The notes: generated by a model not told the origin, from the letters alone. A DNA stretch of 64,000 nt from Anaerosacchariphilus hominis (GCF_014290175.1 NZ_JACOOR010000009.1:56221-120220), one strand, 5' to 3'; shown: positions 25,461-34,239, numbered from the stretch's first letter. A program made the numbers and translations.

Positions 25461-25948
25461 ATGACAGACAATATTCTTTATCTTGACGAGCAGGGCTCCC
25501 CCTGCGACGATTACAGAGATATTCACGAAGCGATTGACGAAACGACGAAAATGCTTCTCTCCATGACAAAGGAGGAGCGTATCGAATGGTTTCGTGAAAG
25601 CAGGTATCCGTATCCCATCAACTTTGATATGGAAATCGGCAATACGGTCTACTCCGTATCCAGCCATTTCAAAAGCTCTACGAGGATAACGCAACTGGCA
25701 AAATCAGCGACGAGCAATTTGCCACAATGTCGGTGTCCCTTGAAAATGAGCAGAGCGAGTTAAAAGATCGTATCCCCATTTTGGAAGATGAGCTTGAAAA
25801 TGCAAAAATTAAAACCGAAGGCTTACAAAGGTTCATTGACAAAGTAAAACAGGTTACTCGTCCCAACACCCTCACAGCCGAAGAAATGGAAGAATACTTC
25901 CAAGAGCACATCAGCAAAAAGCCTTTCTTAAAGGCAAAAACGGCATAG
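25461..25948 (+). pseudogene. Fused remnant of a conjugative transposon (small ORF plus serine recombinase tail)
   Basis: Two fragments are joined out of frame near 25665-25675. The first (from ATG 25461) encodes MTDNILYLDEQGSPCDDYRD to INFDMEIGNTVYSVSSHF, resembling small TnpW-like proteins of Clostridial integrative elements. The second continues in another frame from 25667 with FQKLYEDNATGKISDEQFAT, then EQSELKDRIPILEDELENAK and a C-terminal helix to 25948, which is the coiled-coil C-terminus of a large serine recombinase. The catalytic domain is absent. This looks like a deletion scar left by a mobile element. The family names are from memory of typical sequences. Confidence 0.6.
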
Positions 25949-25998
25949 CCACAAGGCTACACCGTATTCACACAACAATATTTCATTGAGATACAAAA

Positions 25999-26034
25999 GC
26001 CTTTGGGGCACCTTCCTTACGGAGGGTACCCCAA
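25999..26034 (-). terminator. Hairpin downstream of tRNA-Glu
   Basis: TTTGGGG..CCCCAAA stem with one C-A mismatch, arms about 25999-26010 and 26023-26034, followed on the minus strand by GGCTTTTGT. Probable terminator of the tRNA transcript. Confidence 0.5.
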
Positions 26035-26051
26035 ATCCAGAAACTTTTCAG

Positions 26052-26123
26052 CAGTCGATAGGGGAATCGAACCCCTGTTTTCGCCGTGAGAGGGCGACGT
26101 CTTAACCGCTTGACCAATCGACC
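26052..26123 (-). tRNA. tRNA-Glu (anticodon CUC)
   Basis: 72 bases. Acceptor stem GGTCGAT / ATCGACT (first pair G-U, as usual in Firmicutes tRNA-Glu), D arm GTC/GAC, anticodon stem TCGCC/GGCGA with loop CTCTCAC giving anticodon CUC, and T arm AGGGG-TTCGATT-CCCCT. No CCA is encoded. Its 3' end faces the AT-rich island and the recombinase remnant, the orientation expected of an integration target. Confidence 0.93.
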
Positions 26124-26254
26124 ATCTTATAAACTTTTGTGCCGCTCGCTTGCGACTTGTTTAGTATATAATAAGGCCGGAAAAAATGCAAGCACTTTTT
26201 TCAATATTTTAAATTTCTTTTAATTGTTCATATATTTTCAACTTTTCAGATAAT

Positions 26255-27424
26255 TTATGGTATCACCGTTCCATCGCCCTGAATGTTCACTCCAAAGGAC
26301 AAATTCCGGAGGTTTTCATAAAAGGCCGACCGCTCTGACTCCGGCATCAGCCCCATCTGATTGGAGACGCTGACGCAGGGAAACACCCGCACGCCCACGC
26401 CCTCCTCCGACAGGGTCAGCTCCGCCATCATGGTCTCATAGGTGCGGTTGGCGAAAATGAAATTTCCCAGGCTGTAAAAAATGGGTTTTCCGTTATAGTA
26501 CTCGATGCCCTGGAGCACATGGGGATGGGCCCCAATGACCGCATCCGCCCCGACGTCGATGTACTGGCGTGCCAGGGACTTCTGATAGTCCTCGGGCTCC
26601 GTATTCCGCTCGATGCCCCAGTGGACATAGACTACCACATAGTCGCACTGCTCCCTGGCAGCCCGGATCTCACTCAGAAGCCGGGTGGCGTCATAGGTGG
26701 TGAAGAGTCCGGAATTTCCCGAGGAAGCGTTCCAGGAATGCTCCGGGATCACCCGGGTGGCTCCCAGAAAGCCAATGGTTTTTCCGCCCGCTTCTATGGT
26801 CTTCAGAGCGCTGGCCTCATCCAGATTCTGTCCGGCTCCCACATGGAGAATCCTGTTCTGATCCAGCACTTCCAGAGTCTCCGTCAGGGGGCCCCGTCCG
26901 AAGTCCAGCATATGATTATTGGCCAGGGTTACGATGTCCACGCCCAGCTCCGGCAGAACGGAAACAAAGCCCGGATCCACCCGGAAGGTATATTCCTTGT
27001 CCTCCATGGCCTCACCGGTGGTGCCAAAGGGGAATTCCTCGTTCAGCATAAAGATATCTGCGTTCCGGGTCGTCTGCAAAAGTTCGTCGGAGGCCGCCGC
27101 CCCGATGCCCTGCTGTCGGTACTTGGTCTGCAGCACATCCGTCAGAAAGAGATCTCCCGCAAACAGTAGGGAAATCTCCGAATCCTGTGTCTGTTCCTCT
27201 TCCGCTGCCTCTTCCCCATCCTCCGTAGTCTCTTCCAAAGCCCCAGGCCCCTCCGCCGGAAGCTCCTCTGCCGGCTCTGCCACCGCCACCTGCGGAGGCT
27301 CCGCCGTACCTTCCACCCACTGTACGCTGTTCCACACGAAAAAGCGGTCGAGAAAAACCAGCATTCCTGCCAGTACCACTGCGATTCCGATGATTGTAAA
27401 CAGCCTGCGGAAAAATCTTCCCAT
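26255..27424 (-). CDS. CapA-family (PGA_cap) putative metallophosphatase
   Basis: 389 residues. N-terminal membrane anchor (about 5-27), an acidic Ala/Glu-rich linker (about 40-80), then the CapA fold: LLFAGDLFLTDVLQ, DIVTLANNHMLDFG, VVYVHWGIERNTEPEDYQKS and DAVIGAHPHVLQGIEYYNGK. Members include the poly-gamma-glutamate protein CapA, but most Clostridial copies are of unknown role and act at the cell surface. No capB/capC neighbours occur here, so capsule synthesis should not be assumed. Confidence 0.88.
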   Translation of the reverse strand: MGRFFRRLFTIIGIAVVLAGMLVFLDRFFVWNSVQWVEGTAEPPQVAVAEPAEELPAEGPGALEETTEDGEEAAEEEQTQDSEISLLFAGDLFLTDVLQTKYRQQGIGAAASDELLQTTRNADIFMLNEEFPFGTTGEAMEDKEYTFRVDPGFVSVLPELGVDIVTLANNHMLDFGRGPLTETLEVLDQNRILHVGAGQNLDEASALKTIEAGGKTIGFLGATRVIPEHSWNASSGNSGLFTTYDATRLLSEIRAAREQCDYVVVYVHWGIERNTEPEDYQKSLARQYIDVGADAVIGAHPHVLQGIEYYNGKPIFYSLGNFIFANRTYETMMAELTLSEEGVGVRVFPCVSVSNQMGLMPESERSAFYENLRNLSFGVNIQGDGTVIP

Positions 27425-27478
27425 GGTCTCCTTCTCCTTTGCTGCCGTTCTTTTTCTGTTATCTTACCCTGTTTTCAT

Positions 27479-27517
27479 AAAAAAGGCAACAGCCCTCCGG
27501 GAGGAAGGGCTGCTGCC
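27479..27517 (-). terminator. Terminator after the PqqD-like gene
   Basis: 12-bp stem with one mismatch, arms 27485-27496 and 27506-27517, followed on the minus strand by TTTTTT (27479-27484). Confidence 0.85.
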
Positions 27518-27546
27518 GATTCTTAAGATTTTATGATTTCTTCGTT

Positions 27547-27897
27547 TTATTTCTCCAGCGGCGTACTGTATCCGATGTAATGATTCTGATACAGAATCTG
27601 GAAAAACTTCGTAAGTCTGGGAAGAAGCGGTTCCGCCTCCTCGCCGTAGCGCTCCTTTACCAGGAAGCTGATGTCGTAGATGGTCCGCTGGCCATCCATC
27701 TTCTGCCATACAAAGCTGCCGTATTCGTCCAGACTGATGTAGCTCACCTTGGGCCGTTTGAAAAACTTCTGTGCCAGCCAGTTATAGAAGCCCTTGTTCT
27801 GCACTTCTATCTCCACCTGCTTCTTTTCGTTCAGCTTCCAGTTGTAACCCGGCGCGCAAACCGGCACATAATCCAGATAATTCTTCTTTTTCTTCAT
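27547..27897 (-). CDS. PqqD-like peptide-chaperone domain protein
   Basis: 116 residues. Basic N-terminus, a beta-rich half, then SYISLDEYGSFVWQKMDGQRTIYDISFLVKERYGEE, which matches the PqqD fold (winged-helix-like peptide-binding domain). PqqD proteins normally present a precursor peptide to a radical-SAM enzyme; none is seen here. The ATG follows the OPT transporter stop codon directly (TAA-ATG), so translation is coupled. It may bind a peptide substrate of, or modulate, the transporter; this is inference. Confidence 0.75.
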   Translation of the reverse strand: MKKKKNYLDYVPVCAPGYNWKLNEKKQVEIEVQNKGFYNWLAQKFFKRPKVSYISLDEYGSFVWQKMDGQRTIYDISFLVKERYGEEAEPLLPRLTKFFQILYQNHYIGYSTPLEK

Positions 27898-29814
27898 TTA
27901 TTTCTTCTTTCTGCCAATGGTAACCTTGAACAGGGTCGCAGTCAGCAGCGCAAAGAATACCAGACCGCCGATGTTGCTGTTGATCGGAGTACCGGATACA
28001 ATGGTACCCAGGAACTCACCCAGGGAGCCGTCTGCCATGGGGATGATAGCAAATACTGCCAGCAGAATACCAATCAGACCCTCACCTGCGATCAGACCAG
28101 AGCAGTACAGCACGCCGTTATCGATCATGTCCTTCTTTGCCTTCTCGTCCATGTTCTTACGCTTCTCAAGGAAGAGACGAACCAGACCACCGATCATCAT
28201 CGGGGTGCTCAGGTGAATCGGCAGATACAGACCTACGGCAAAGGGAAGTACCGGGATGCCAAGAACCTCAACCACGATACCGATGAACGCGCCTGCGAAT
28301 ACCAGGTTCCAGGGCAGGTTGCCGCCCATAACGCCTTCAACGATCATCTTCATCAGAGTTGCCTGGGGAGCCGGAAGCTCAGTGGAACCGTAGCCCCATG
28401 CCGCGTTCAGCAGGTACAGAATACCGCCGATGGCAATGGCAGACGCGATAACACCAATCAGCTCACCAATCTGCTGACGCCAGGGTGTCGCTCCTACGAT
28501 GTATCCGGTCTTCAGGTCCTGAGAAGTATCGCCTGCAATGGCTGCTGTGATACAGATTACAGAGCCAATCGCAATGGCTGCTGTCATACCAGCCTGTCCA
28601 ACCTGGCCGGTAGCCTTCAGAATCATAGCTGTTATAAGCAGGGTAGCAATGGTCATACCGGATACCGGGTTGTTGCTGCTTCCGATCAGACCTACCATAC
28701 GGGAGGATACGGTTGCAAAGAAGAAACCGAAGATGACGATCAGGAACGCGCTGAACAGATTTACCGGTACGATCGGTACCAGCCAGATAATCAGAGCAAG
28801 CGCTACAATACCGATAACGATGAACTTCATGGAAAGATCCTTATCCGTACGCAGGTCGCTGCCGGTGCTGCCCTTGCCATAGCCCTTTATAGCGTCGCGG
28901 AAGGTGCTGATGATCAGCGGCAGGGACTTGATCAGGCTGATCACACCGCCTGCTGCTACGGCGCCTGCGCCGATATACTTGATATAGTTGCTCCAGATAG
29001 CAAAGGAACCGTCCACTGCGTACAGCTCAGCAACGCTTACCTCTGCCGGGAACAGGGTTACATTCTGACCGAACAGAACGATCAGCGGCATCAGCACGAA
29101 CCAGCCCAGCACACCGCCTGCGAACAGATAGGAAGAAATCTTGGTTCCGCAGATATAGCCGACGCCAAGCAGAGCCGGAAGCACGTCGATGCCGACGCCG
29201 GATCCCTTGTAAGCCGGAATCTCATAATGCACCTCGCTGGGGAACAGCTTCAGGCCGTCTGTAACGAACTTGTAAACTGCAGCCAGGCCCAGGCCCTTAA
29301 ATACGATACCGGCTTTTTCTCCGCCTTCCTCGCCTGCCAGAAGTACCTCGGCGCAGGCCTGTCCTTCCGGATAGGGAAGGGTACCGTGCTCCTGCACGAT
29401 CAGAGCCTTACGAAGGGGAACCATGAACAGTACGCCCAGGCAGCCGCCGATCGCAGCGATGATCGCAATCTCAGGCAGAGACGGCGCGCTTGTACCCCAC
29501 TCGCTGGCCCACAGGAACAGGGCCGGCATGGTGAAGATAGCGCCTGCAGCTACGGACTCACCGGCGGAACCGATGGTCTGTACCATATTGTTTTCCAGAA
29601 CGGAATCCTTCTTCAGGATGACGCGGATGACACCCATGGAAATAACCGCTGCCGGAATGGATGCGGAAACTGTCATACCTACTCTCAGTCCCAGGTAAGC
29701 GTTTGCGCCGCCGAACAGAACAGCCAACAGAATACCGAGGATGACAGAGGTCGCCGTAAACTCCGGAAGAGACTTCTCAGCCGGAATATAAGGCTTAAAA
29801 TTGTTATCACTCAT
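27898..29814 (-). CDS. OPT-family oligopeptide/metal-chelate transporter
   Basis: 638 residues with about 14-16 membrane helices. Opens with SLPEFTATSVILGILLAVLF and GGANAYLGLRVGMTVSASIPA, typical of the OPT family (YSL-like bacterial branch), and contains VPLRKALIVQEHGTLPYPEGQACAEVLL and GSSNNPVSGMTIATLL. OPT proteins import small peptides or metal chelates by proton coupling. Own promoter; cotranscribed with the PqqD-like gene. Confidence 0.93.
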   Translation of the reverse strand: MSDNNFKPYIPAEKSLPEFTATSVILGILLAVLFGGANAYLGLRVGMTVSASIPAAVISMGVIRVILKKDSVLENNMVQTIGSAGESVAAGAIFTMPALFLWASEWGTSAPSLPEIAIIAAIGGCLGVLFMVPLRKALIVQEHGTLPYPEGQACAEVLLAGEEGGEKAGIVFKGLGLAAVYKFVTDGLKLFPSEVHYEIPAYKGSGVGIDVLPALLGVGYICGTKISSYLFAGGVLGWFVLMPLIVLFGQNVTLFPAEVSVAELYAVDGSFAIWSNYIKYIGAGAVAAGGVISLIKSLPLIISTFRDAIKGYGKGSTGSDLRTDKDLSMKFIVIGIVALALIIWLVPIVPVNLFSAFLIVIFGFFFATVSSRMVGLIGSSNNPVSGMTIATLLITAMILKATGQVGQAGMTAAIAIGSVICITAAIAGDTSQDLKTGYIVGATPWRQQIGELIGVIASAIAIGGILYLLNAAWGYGSTELPAPQATLMKMIVEGVMGGNLPWNLVFAGAFIGIVVEVLGIPVLPFAVGLYLPIHLSTPMMIGGLVRLFLEKRKNMDEKAKKDMIDNGVLYCSGLIAGEGLIGILLAVFAIIPMADGSLGEFLGTIVSGTPINSNIGGLVFFALLTATLFKVTIGRKKK

Positions 29815-29883
29815 AATTACTCTCCTTTTCTTCTCTTCCCGGCCCGTTTCTCCCGCCGGAACCTGGAAGGCAGTGATTTTGCT

Positions 29884-29913
29884 ATTTTAGCACAATGATG
29901 CAGCCTTTCGCAA
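29884..29913 (-). promoter_or_regulatory. Promoter of the OPT transporter gene
   Basis: TTGCGA (29908-29913), 18-base spacer, TAAAAT (29884-29889), minus strand. Confidence 0.5.
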
Positions 29914-29999
29914 TCCTTTCTTATCACTTTCTTAAGATTTCCACCATTTTCCGTAAGATATTCACCCTTTTTTCTTTTACCGCCCCTACATTTTACTTT

Positions 30000-30653
30000 T
30001 TATTCTTCCAATAACATCTCTTCCAGCTCCGCCACGCTTCCGGCGATGCGCTCCGCGCCGGCTTTCCGGAGTTCTTCCAGGCTTCCGTAACCGTACAGGG
30101 CGCCGATGCTGTGGATGCCGCTCTCGGCAGCGGCAGTCATGTCGTTTTCCCGATCGCCCACCATGACAGTGCCGGACAGTTCCGAAATCTGCTGCTGTTC
30201 CAGCATCTGACGGATGAGATCTGCCTTGGGAATGGAAAGGCCGTCCACCTTCTGACCCACGATATCATCGAAACGGCGGGTCAGGTCAAAGTGGTCAAGA
30301 ATGTCCCGGGCGAAGTTCTCGCCCTTGGCAGTCACCACATAGACCCGGTGGCCCTTTTCCCGCAGCCGGTCCAGCATTCCCGGGATACCCGGATAGACCT
30401 GGTTTTCGTATTTACCCTGGCGGTCGTAGTACTCCCGGTAGTAGGCACAGCCCCGCTCGCTCTGCTCCTCTGTCAGCGTATAGTACTTTCCGAAGGATTC
30501 CATCAGGGGCGGCCCGATGAAGGGACGCAGCTTATTCAAATCCGGCTCCGGCACGCCCAGCTTCTCCAGGGCGTACTGTACTGCCTTTGTGATGCCCTCT
30601 TCGGAAGCTGTCAGGGTTCCGTCCAGGTCAAAGAATATATTCTGATAACGCAT
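30000..30653 (-). CDS. HAD hydrolase, phosphoglycolate phosphatase-like
   Basis: 217 residues. Motif I FFDLDGTLTASEEGI, helical cap domain, motif II VVTAKG, motif III lysine PKADLI and motif IV MVGDRENDMTAAAESGI. The order and size match the Gph/PpaX group. The substrate is not determined by sequence. Third gene of the NCS2-rnhA-HAD unit, 12 bases after rnhA. Confidence 0.9.
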   Translation of the reverse strand: MRYQNIFFDLDGTLTASEEGITKAVQYALEKLGVPEPDLNKLRPFIGPPLMESFGKYYTLTEEQSERGCAYYREYYDRQGKYENQVYPGIPGMLDRLREKGHRVYVVTAKGENFARDILDHFDLTRRFDDIVGQKVDGLSIPKADLIRQMLEQQQISELSGTVMVGDRENDMTAAAESGIHSIGALYGYGSLEELRKAGAERIAGSVAELEEMLLEE

Positions 30654-30665
30654 CGTTTCTTCCTC

Positions 30666-31148
30666 CTATACCCCGGCCATCAGGCCCTCGTCCTCGATGA
30701 GATCGCCGCCGTCGGCCGCCGTGGTGGCCAGATGATCGCAGCGTTCGTTCTGGGGATGGCCGTCGTGGCCCTTTACCCAGATAAACTGCACCTGATGGGG
30801 CTCCTTCGCCTTCAGCAGGCGCTTCCAGAGATCCACATTTTTCACCGGGCCGGAGCTGCCCTTCCAGTTCTTTTTCAGCCAGCTGTCCACCCAGTGCTTA
30901 TTAAAAGCGTCCGTCACATATTTGGAATCGGAATACAGCTCCACCTGGCAGGGGCGGGTCAGGGCCTCCAGGCCCGTGATCACCGCCATCAGTTCCATGC
31001 GGTTATTGGTGGTTTTTTTGTAGCCCTGGCTGTATTCCCGCTCATGGAGCTGCCCCTTACTGTCCGTATAGTGCAGCACCACGCCGTAGCCTCCGGGGCC
31101 GTCCGGATTCCCCCGGGCCGCTCCGTCCGTATAGATTTTTACCAGCAT
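30666..31148 (-). CDS. rnhA: Ribonuclease HI
   Basis: 160 residues. Active-site acids are visible in IYTDGAARGNPGG-like YTDGAARGNPDGPGGYG (Asp), NRMELMAVITGLEAL (Glu), YSDSKYVTDAF (Asp) and NERCDHLAT (Asp), with the basic protrusion segment HWVDSWLKKNWKG. It removes RNA from RNA-DNA hybrids. Sits between a purine permease and a HAD phosphatase with gaps of 9-12 bases. Confidence 0.96.
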   Translation of the reverse strand: MLVKIYTDGAARGNPDGPGGYGVVLHYTDSKGQLHEREYSQGYKKTTNNRMELMAVITGLEALTRPCQVELYSDSKYVTDAFNKHWVDSWLKKNWKGSSGPVKNVDLWKRLLKAKEPHQVQFIWVKGHDGHPQNERCDHLATTAADGGDLIEDEGLMAGV

Positions 31149-31157
31149 ACCTTCTCC

Positions 31158-32525
31158 TTAAATCAGGAAATATTTCGCCAGGAACAGCACTGCCAGGATA
31201 TACATAACGATGCTGATCTTCTTTTCCTTTGCCTTACCGGTTACCACATTCAGCACCACATAGGAAATGACTCCCATGGAGATACCCTCGGAAATGCTGT
31301 AGAAGAACGGCATAGCTGCCATACAGATAAAGGCCGGGATACCCTCGCCGAAGTCGGTAAAATCGATCAGGCCCACCTGATTTACCATGTAGAAGCCTAC
31401 CACAATCAGGGCCGGAGCCGTCGCAAAGGACGGAATCGCCAGAAAGATCGGAGACAGTAAAAGTGCCAACGCAAAGAGAACCGCGGTGGTCATGGCTGTC
31501 AGACCGGTTCTTCCACCCTCGGATACGCCGGATGCGCTCTCCACAAAGGTGGTGGTGGTAGAGGTTCCAAGAAGGGCTCCCACAGTCGTACCTACGGCGT
31601 CTGCCATCAGCGCGCCCTTGATATTCGGCAGCTTTCCGTCCTTATCCAGCATGTCCGCCTTGGAAGCTACTCCGATCAGGGTTCCCAGGGTATCGAACAT
31701 ATCCACAAACAGGAACGCGAATACGATAACGATAAACTGGCTGATCGGAATCGCCTTAAAGTCCAGCTTGCAGAAAATGGGTGCCAGGCTCGGAATGGAG
31801 ATTCCGGCAGAAAAATCCGGGAGCAGGTTATAGAAGCCCAGCTCCGGGTTCGGCACATAGATACCTGCGAACTGGCAGATGATCCCCAGAATCCAGGTGG
31901 CCAGGATACCCCAGAGAATATTGCCCTTTACATTTTTGATAACCAGAATTGAAGTGATAAACACGCCTACGATGGCCAGAAATACAGTGATTCCCACATC
32001 GTTCATGGTGCCGCCCTCTACGGCATCCAGGGAAAAGAACTCCACCAGGGTAGCTCCACCCACCACGATCTTGGCATTCTGCAGACCGATGAAGGCGATA
32101 AAGAAGCCGATACCTACGGATACTGCCTTCTTCAGGTTCGCCGGAATAGAATTAAAAATGGCCTCACGGATATTGAACAGGGACAGCAGGATGAAAATAA
32201 CGCCCTCCACGAATACAGCCGCCAGAGCCGCCTGCCAGAGATATCCCATGCCGATAACTACAGTGTACGCGAAGTACGCGTTCAGCCCCATACCCGGAGC
32301 CAGCGCGAACGGATAGTTGGCGAACAGCGCCATACATACGGTACCCACAACAGAAGCCAGGACTGTGGCTGTGAAAATCGCGCCCTGATCCATTCCCGTT
32401 GCACCAAGGACACTGGGATTTACTGCCAGGATATACGCCATGGTCATAAACGTGGTGATACCTGCCAGAATCTCTGTCTTCACTGTGGTATGATTTTCTT
32501 TCAGTTTAAACAACTTCTCTAACAT
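31158..32525 (-). CDS. NCS2-family purine permease (PbuG-like)
   Basis: 455 residues with about 12-14 membrane helices. AzgA/PbuG branch marks: EILAGITTFMTMAYILAVNPSVL, LAPGMGLNAYFAY, DMFDTLGTLIGVASKA and GTSTTTTFVESASGVSEGGRTGL. Members import adenine, guanine or hypoxanthine with protons. No purine riboswitch is present in its short leader. First gene of the unit that includes rnhA. Confidence 0.93.
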   Translation of the reverse strand: MLEKLFKLKENHTTVKTEILAGITTFMTMAYILAVNPSVLGATGMDQGAIFTATVLASVVGTVCMALFANYPFALAPGMGLNAYFAYTVVIGMGYLWQAALAAVFVEGVIFILLSLFNIREAIFNSIPANLKKAVSVGIGFFIAFIGLQNAKIVVGGATLVEFFSLDAVEGGTMNDVGITVFLAIVGVFITSILVIKNVKGNILWGILATWILGIICQFAGIYVPNPELGFYNLLPDFSAGISIPSLAPIFCKLDFKAIPISQFIVIVFAFLFVDMFDTLGTLIGVASKADMLDKDGKLPNIKGALMADAVGTTVGALLGTSTTTTFVESASGVSEGGRTGLTAMTTAVLFALALLLSPIFLAIPSFATAPALIVVGFYMVNQVGLIDFTDFGEGIPAFICMAAMPFFYSISEGISMGVISYVVLNVVTGKAKEKKISIVMYILAVLFLAKYFLI

Positions 32526-32569
32526 TATTTCCCTCCTATAAGTTGTAGTGTAAACAGAACATGTATCCT

Positions 32570-32598
32570 AGTGTAGCATAGATACGGACGGAGGTAAA
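32570..32598 (-). promoter_or_regulatory. Promoter of the NCS2 permease unit
   Basis: TTTACC (32593-32598), 17-base spacer, TACACT (32570-32575), minus strand. Confidence 0.5.
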
Positions 32599-32642
32599 CT
32601 GTTTTCTCTCTTTTCCCCGGCTTTGCGCCTTTGCGAGCGGCT

Positions 32643-32679
32643 AAAAAAGACCGGAATCTCCACTTTTCAGATTCCGGTC
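32643..32679 (-). terminator. Terminator of spoIVA
   Basis: 11-bp perfect stem, arms 32649-32659 and 32669-32679, followed on the minus strand by TTTTTT (32643-32648). Confidence 0.92.
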
Positions 32680-32699
32680 CTCCACATATTCCCACCTTT

Positions 32700-34181
32700 T
32701 CAGATAATAATACACACCAGCCCGCCGGTGCTTTCGTTGACGATCTTCTGCATGGTGTCCTGAAGCTTCTGCTGGCTTTCGTCGCCGATCTGGTAGATTT
32801 TGCTGCGGATGCCGTCCTCCACCAGTTCTTCCACGGATTTGCCGAAAATGTTCGTACTCCAGATCCCCTTTTCGCTTCCGCCGCTGTCCTTCAGATAGGT
32901 AATCAGATCCCGGGCCTGGGCCTCGCTTCCCAGGATGGGCGCGATCTCCGTCTCGATATTGGCACGGATCAGATGGATGCTGGGGGCTGTGGAGCGGATC
33001 TTTACCCCGAATTTATTGCCCTGATGGATCAGCTCCGGTTCCTCCAGGGTGATCTCCTCCTGATCCGGCAGCATCACCCCGTAGCCCTTCTGACGCACCG
33101 CCAACAGGGCTGTTTCTGCCTTGTCATATTCCTGTTTCTTTCGTGACAGCTCCCGAATCAGGCCAATCAGCTCATACTCCCCGGCGATCTCGCTGCCGGT
33201 CAATTCGCTTAACAGCTCATAATAATACTTTTCATCCAGCTCCAGCCGCACCTTCCCCACGCCGCAGTCCATCTGCACCGCTTCCAGCTTCATGCTGCGG
33301 ATGAAAGAGCCTGAGGGCGTAAATTTTTCCTGCTGCAGATCCCGGATGGTATGCAGCTCCCCGGAAAGCCTCCGCAGCTGCTCCAGAATATCCTGCCGGA
33401 TCCGGTGTTCCGCCGGAAGCATCTCCACCCACCGGGGCGCGTAAAATTCCAGCCGCACCAGCGGAAACTCATAGAGCATCTGGGTGAGAATCCGGGTCAC
33501 ATCCTCCTTTTTCAACTGCTCGCAGTTTACCGCCAGCACAGCCACCCCGTATTTTTCCTCCATGCGGGCTGCCTCTGAAGCCGCCGCTTCGCTGTAGGGC
33601 TTCTCGGAATTCAGCAGAATCAGGAAGGGTTTCCCCAGCTTTTTTAATTCCGCCACGGTCCGTTCCTCCGGCTCTATGTAGTTCTCCCGGGGAATCTCGC
33701 CGAAGGAACCGTCGCAGGTCACCACGATGCCGATGGTGGCGTGATCGGTGATCACTTTCTGGGTGCCCAGTTCCGCTGCCTGGGAAAAGGGAATCTCATG
33801 ATCAAACCAGGGCGTCCTGACCATCCGCTCCACTCCGTCCTCGATGTGTCCCTCGCTTCCTGGCACCATGAAACCCACGCAGTCGATCATGCGGATCTTC
33901 ACCTCCACGTCCCCGGAAATCCGCACAGAAGCAGCCTCCTTGGGAATGAACTTGGGCTCCGTGGTCATAATGGTTTTCCCGGCCGCCGACTGGGGCAGTT
34001 CGTCCCGGGCCCGGGTCCGGGCATGCTCATCCTCGATCCCCGGCAATACACACAGATCCATGAACCGTTTGATAAAGGTGGATTTTCCCGTGCGGACCGG
34101 CCCCACTACCCCCAGATAAATCTCCCCTCCCGTGCGGGTCTGGATGTCTTTATACAGATTATATTCCGGATTTTTGTCCAT
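32700..34181 (-). CDS. spoIVA: Stage IV sporulation protein A
   Basis: 493 residues, matching the Bacillus protein (492). N-terminal GTPase-like ATPase domain with Walker A GPVRTGKSTFIKRFMD and the TTEPKFIPKEA switch region; middle and C-terminal domains typical of SpoIVA, ending in hydrophobic GGLVCIII. It polymerises on the forespore outer membrane as the base layer of the coat. Made in the mother cell; a sigma-E-type promoter lies 30 bases upstream. GGAAGGGG ribosome site. Confidence 0.97.
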   Translation of the reverse strand: MDKNPEYNLYKDIQTRTGGEIYLGVVGPVRTGKSTFIKRFMDLCVLPGIEDEHARTRARDELPQSAAGKTIMTTEPKFIPKEAASVRISGDVEVKIRMIDCVGFMVPGSEGHIEDGVERMVRTPWFDHEIPFSQAAELGTQKVITDHATIGIVVTCDGSFGEIPRENYIEPEERTVAELKKLGKPFLILLNSEKPYSEAAASEAARMEEKYGVAVLAVNCEQLKKEDVTRILTQMLYEFPLVRLEFYAPRWVEMLPAEHRIRQDILEQLRRLSGELHTIRDLQQEKFTPSGSFIRSMKLEAVQMDCGVGKVRLELDEKYYYELLSELTGSEIAGEYELIGLIRELSRKKQEYDKAETALLAVRQKGYGVMLPDQEEITLEEPELIHQGNKFGVKIRSTAPSIHLIRANIETEIAPILGSEAQARDLITYLKDSGGSEKGIWSTNIFGKSVEELVEDGIRSKIYQIGDESQQKLQDTMQKIVNESTGGLVCIII

Positions 34182-34210
34182 AAAAATACCCCTTCCACAT
34201 ATACTGCTAA

Positions 34211-34239
34211 AATATATGTCAGGGGTATTTTCTATATTA
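34211..34239 (-). promoter_or_regulatory. Sigma-E-type promoter of spoIVA
   Basis: TAATATA (34233-34239), 14-base spacer, CATATATT (34211-34218), minus strand: a close match to the sigma-E consensus (KMATATT, CATACANT, 14-15 spacing). Confidence 0.65.

Noticed and set aside
25356..25694. Open frame of 112 codons on the minus strand over the transposon remnant
   Set aside because: Antisense to the TnpW-like fragment and across the Fic promoter; no ribosome site.
18679..26051. CRISPR array or cas genes in the defence island
   Set aside because: No regularly spaced direct repeats were seen in the island or elsewhere in the window.
26052..26075. attL/attR pair from the tRNA-Glu 3' end
   Set aside because: I looked for a copy of the tRNA 3' end near 18690-18860 and saw only a weak partial match (GGATAGGG at about 18764); not enough to call.
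27580..29898. Open frame of about 770 codons on the plus strand opposite the OPT and PqqD-like genes
   Set aside because: Spans two real genes antisense, has low-complexity composition and no recognisable domain.
30111..31460. Long plus-strand open frame opposite the HAD, rnhA and NCS2 genes
   Set aside because: Covers three clear minus-strand genes; shadow of their codon use.
32526..32600. Purine riboswitch upstream of the NCS2 permease
   Set aside because: The leader between promoter and start is only about 40 bases, too short for the aptamer, and conserved loop sequences are absent.
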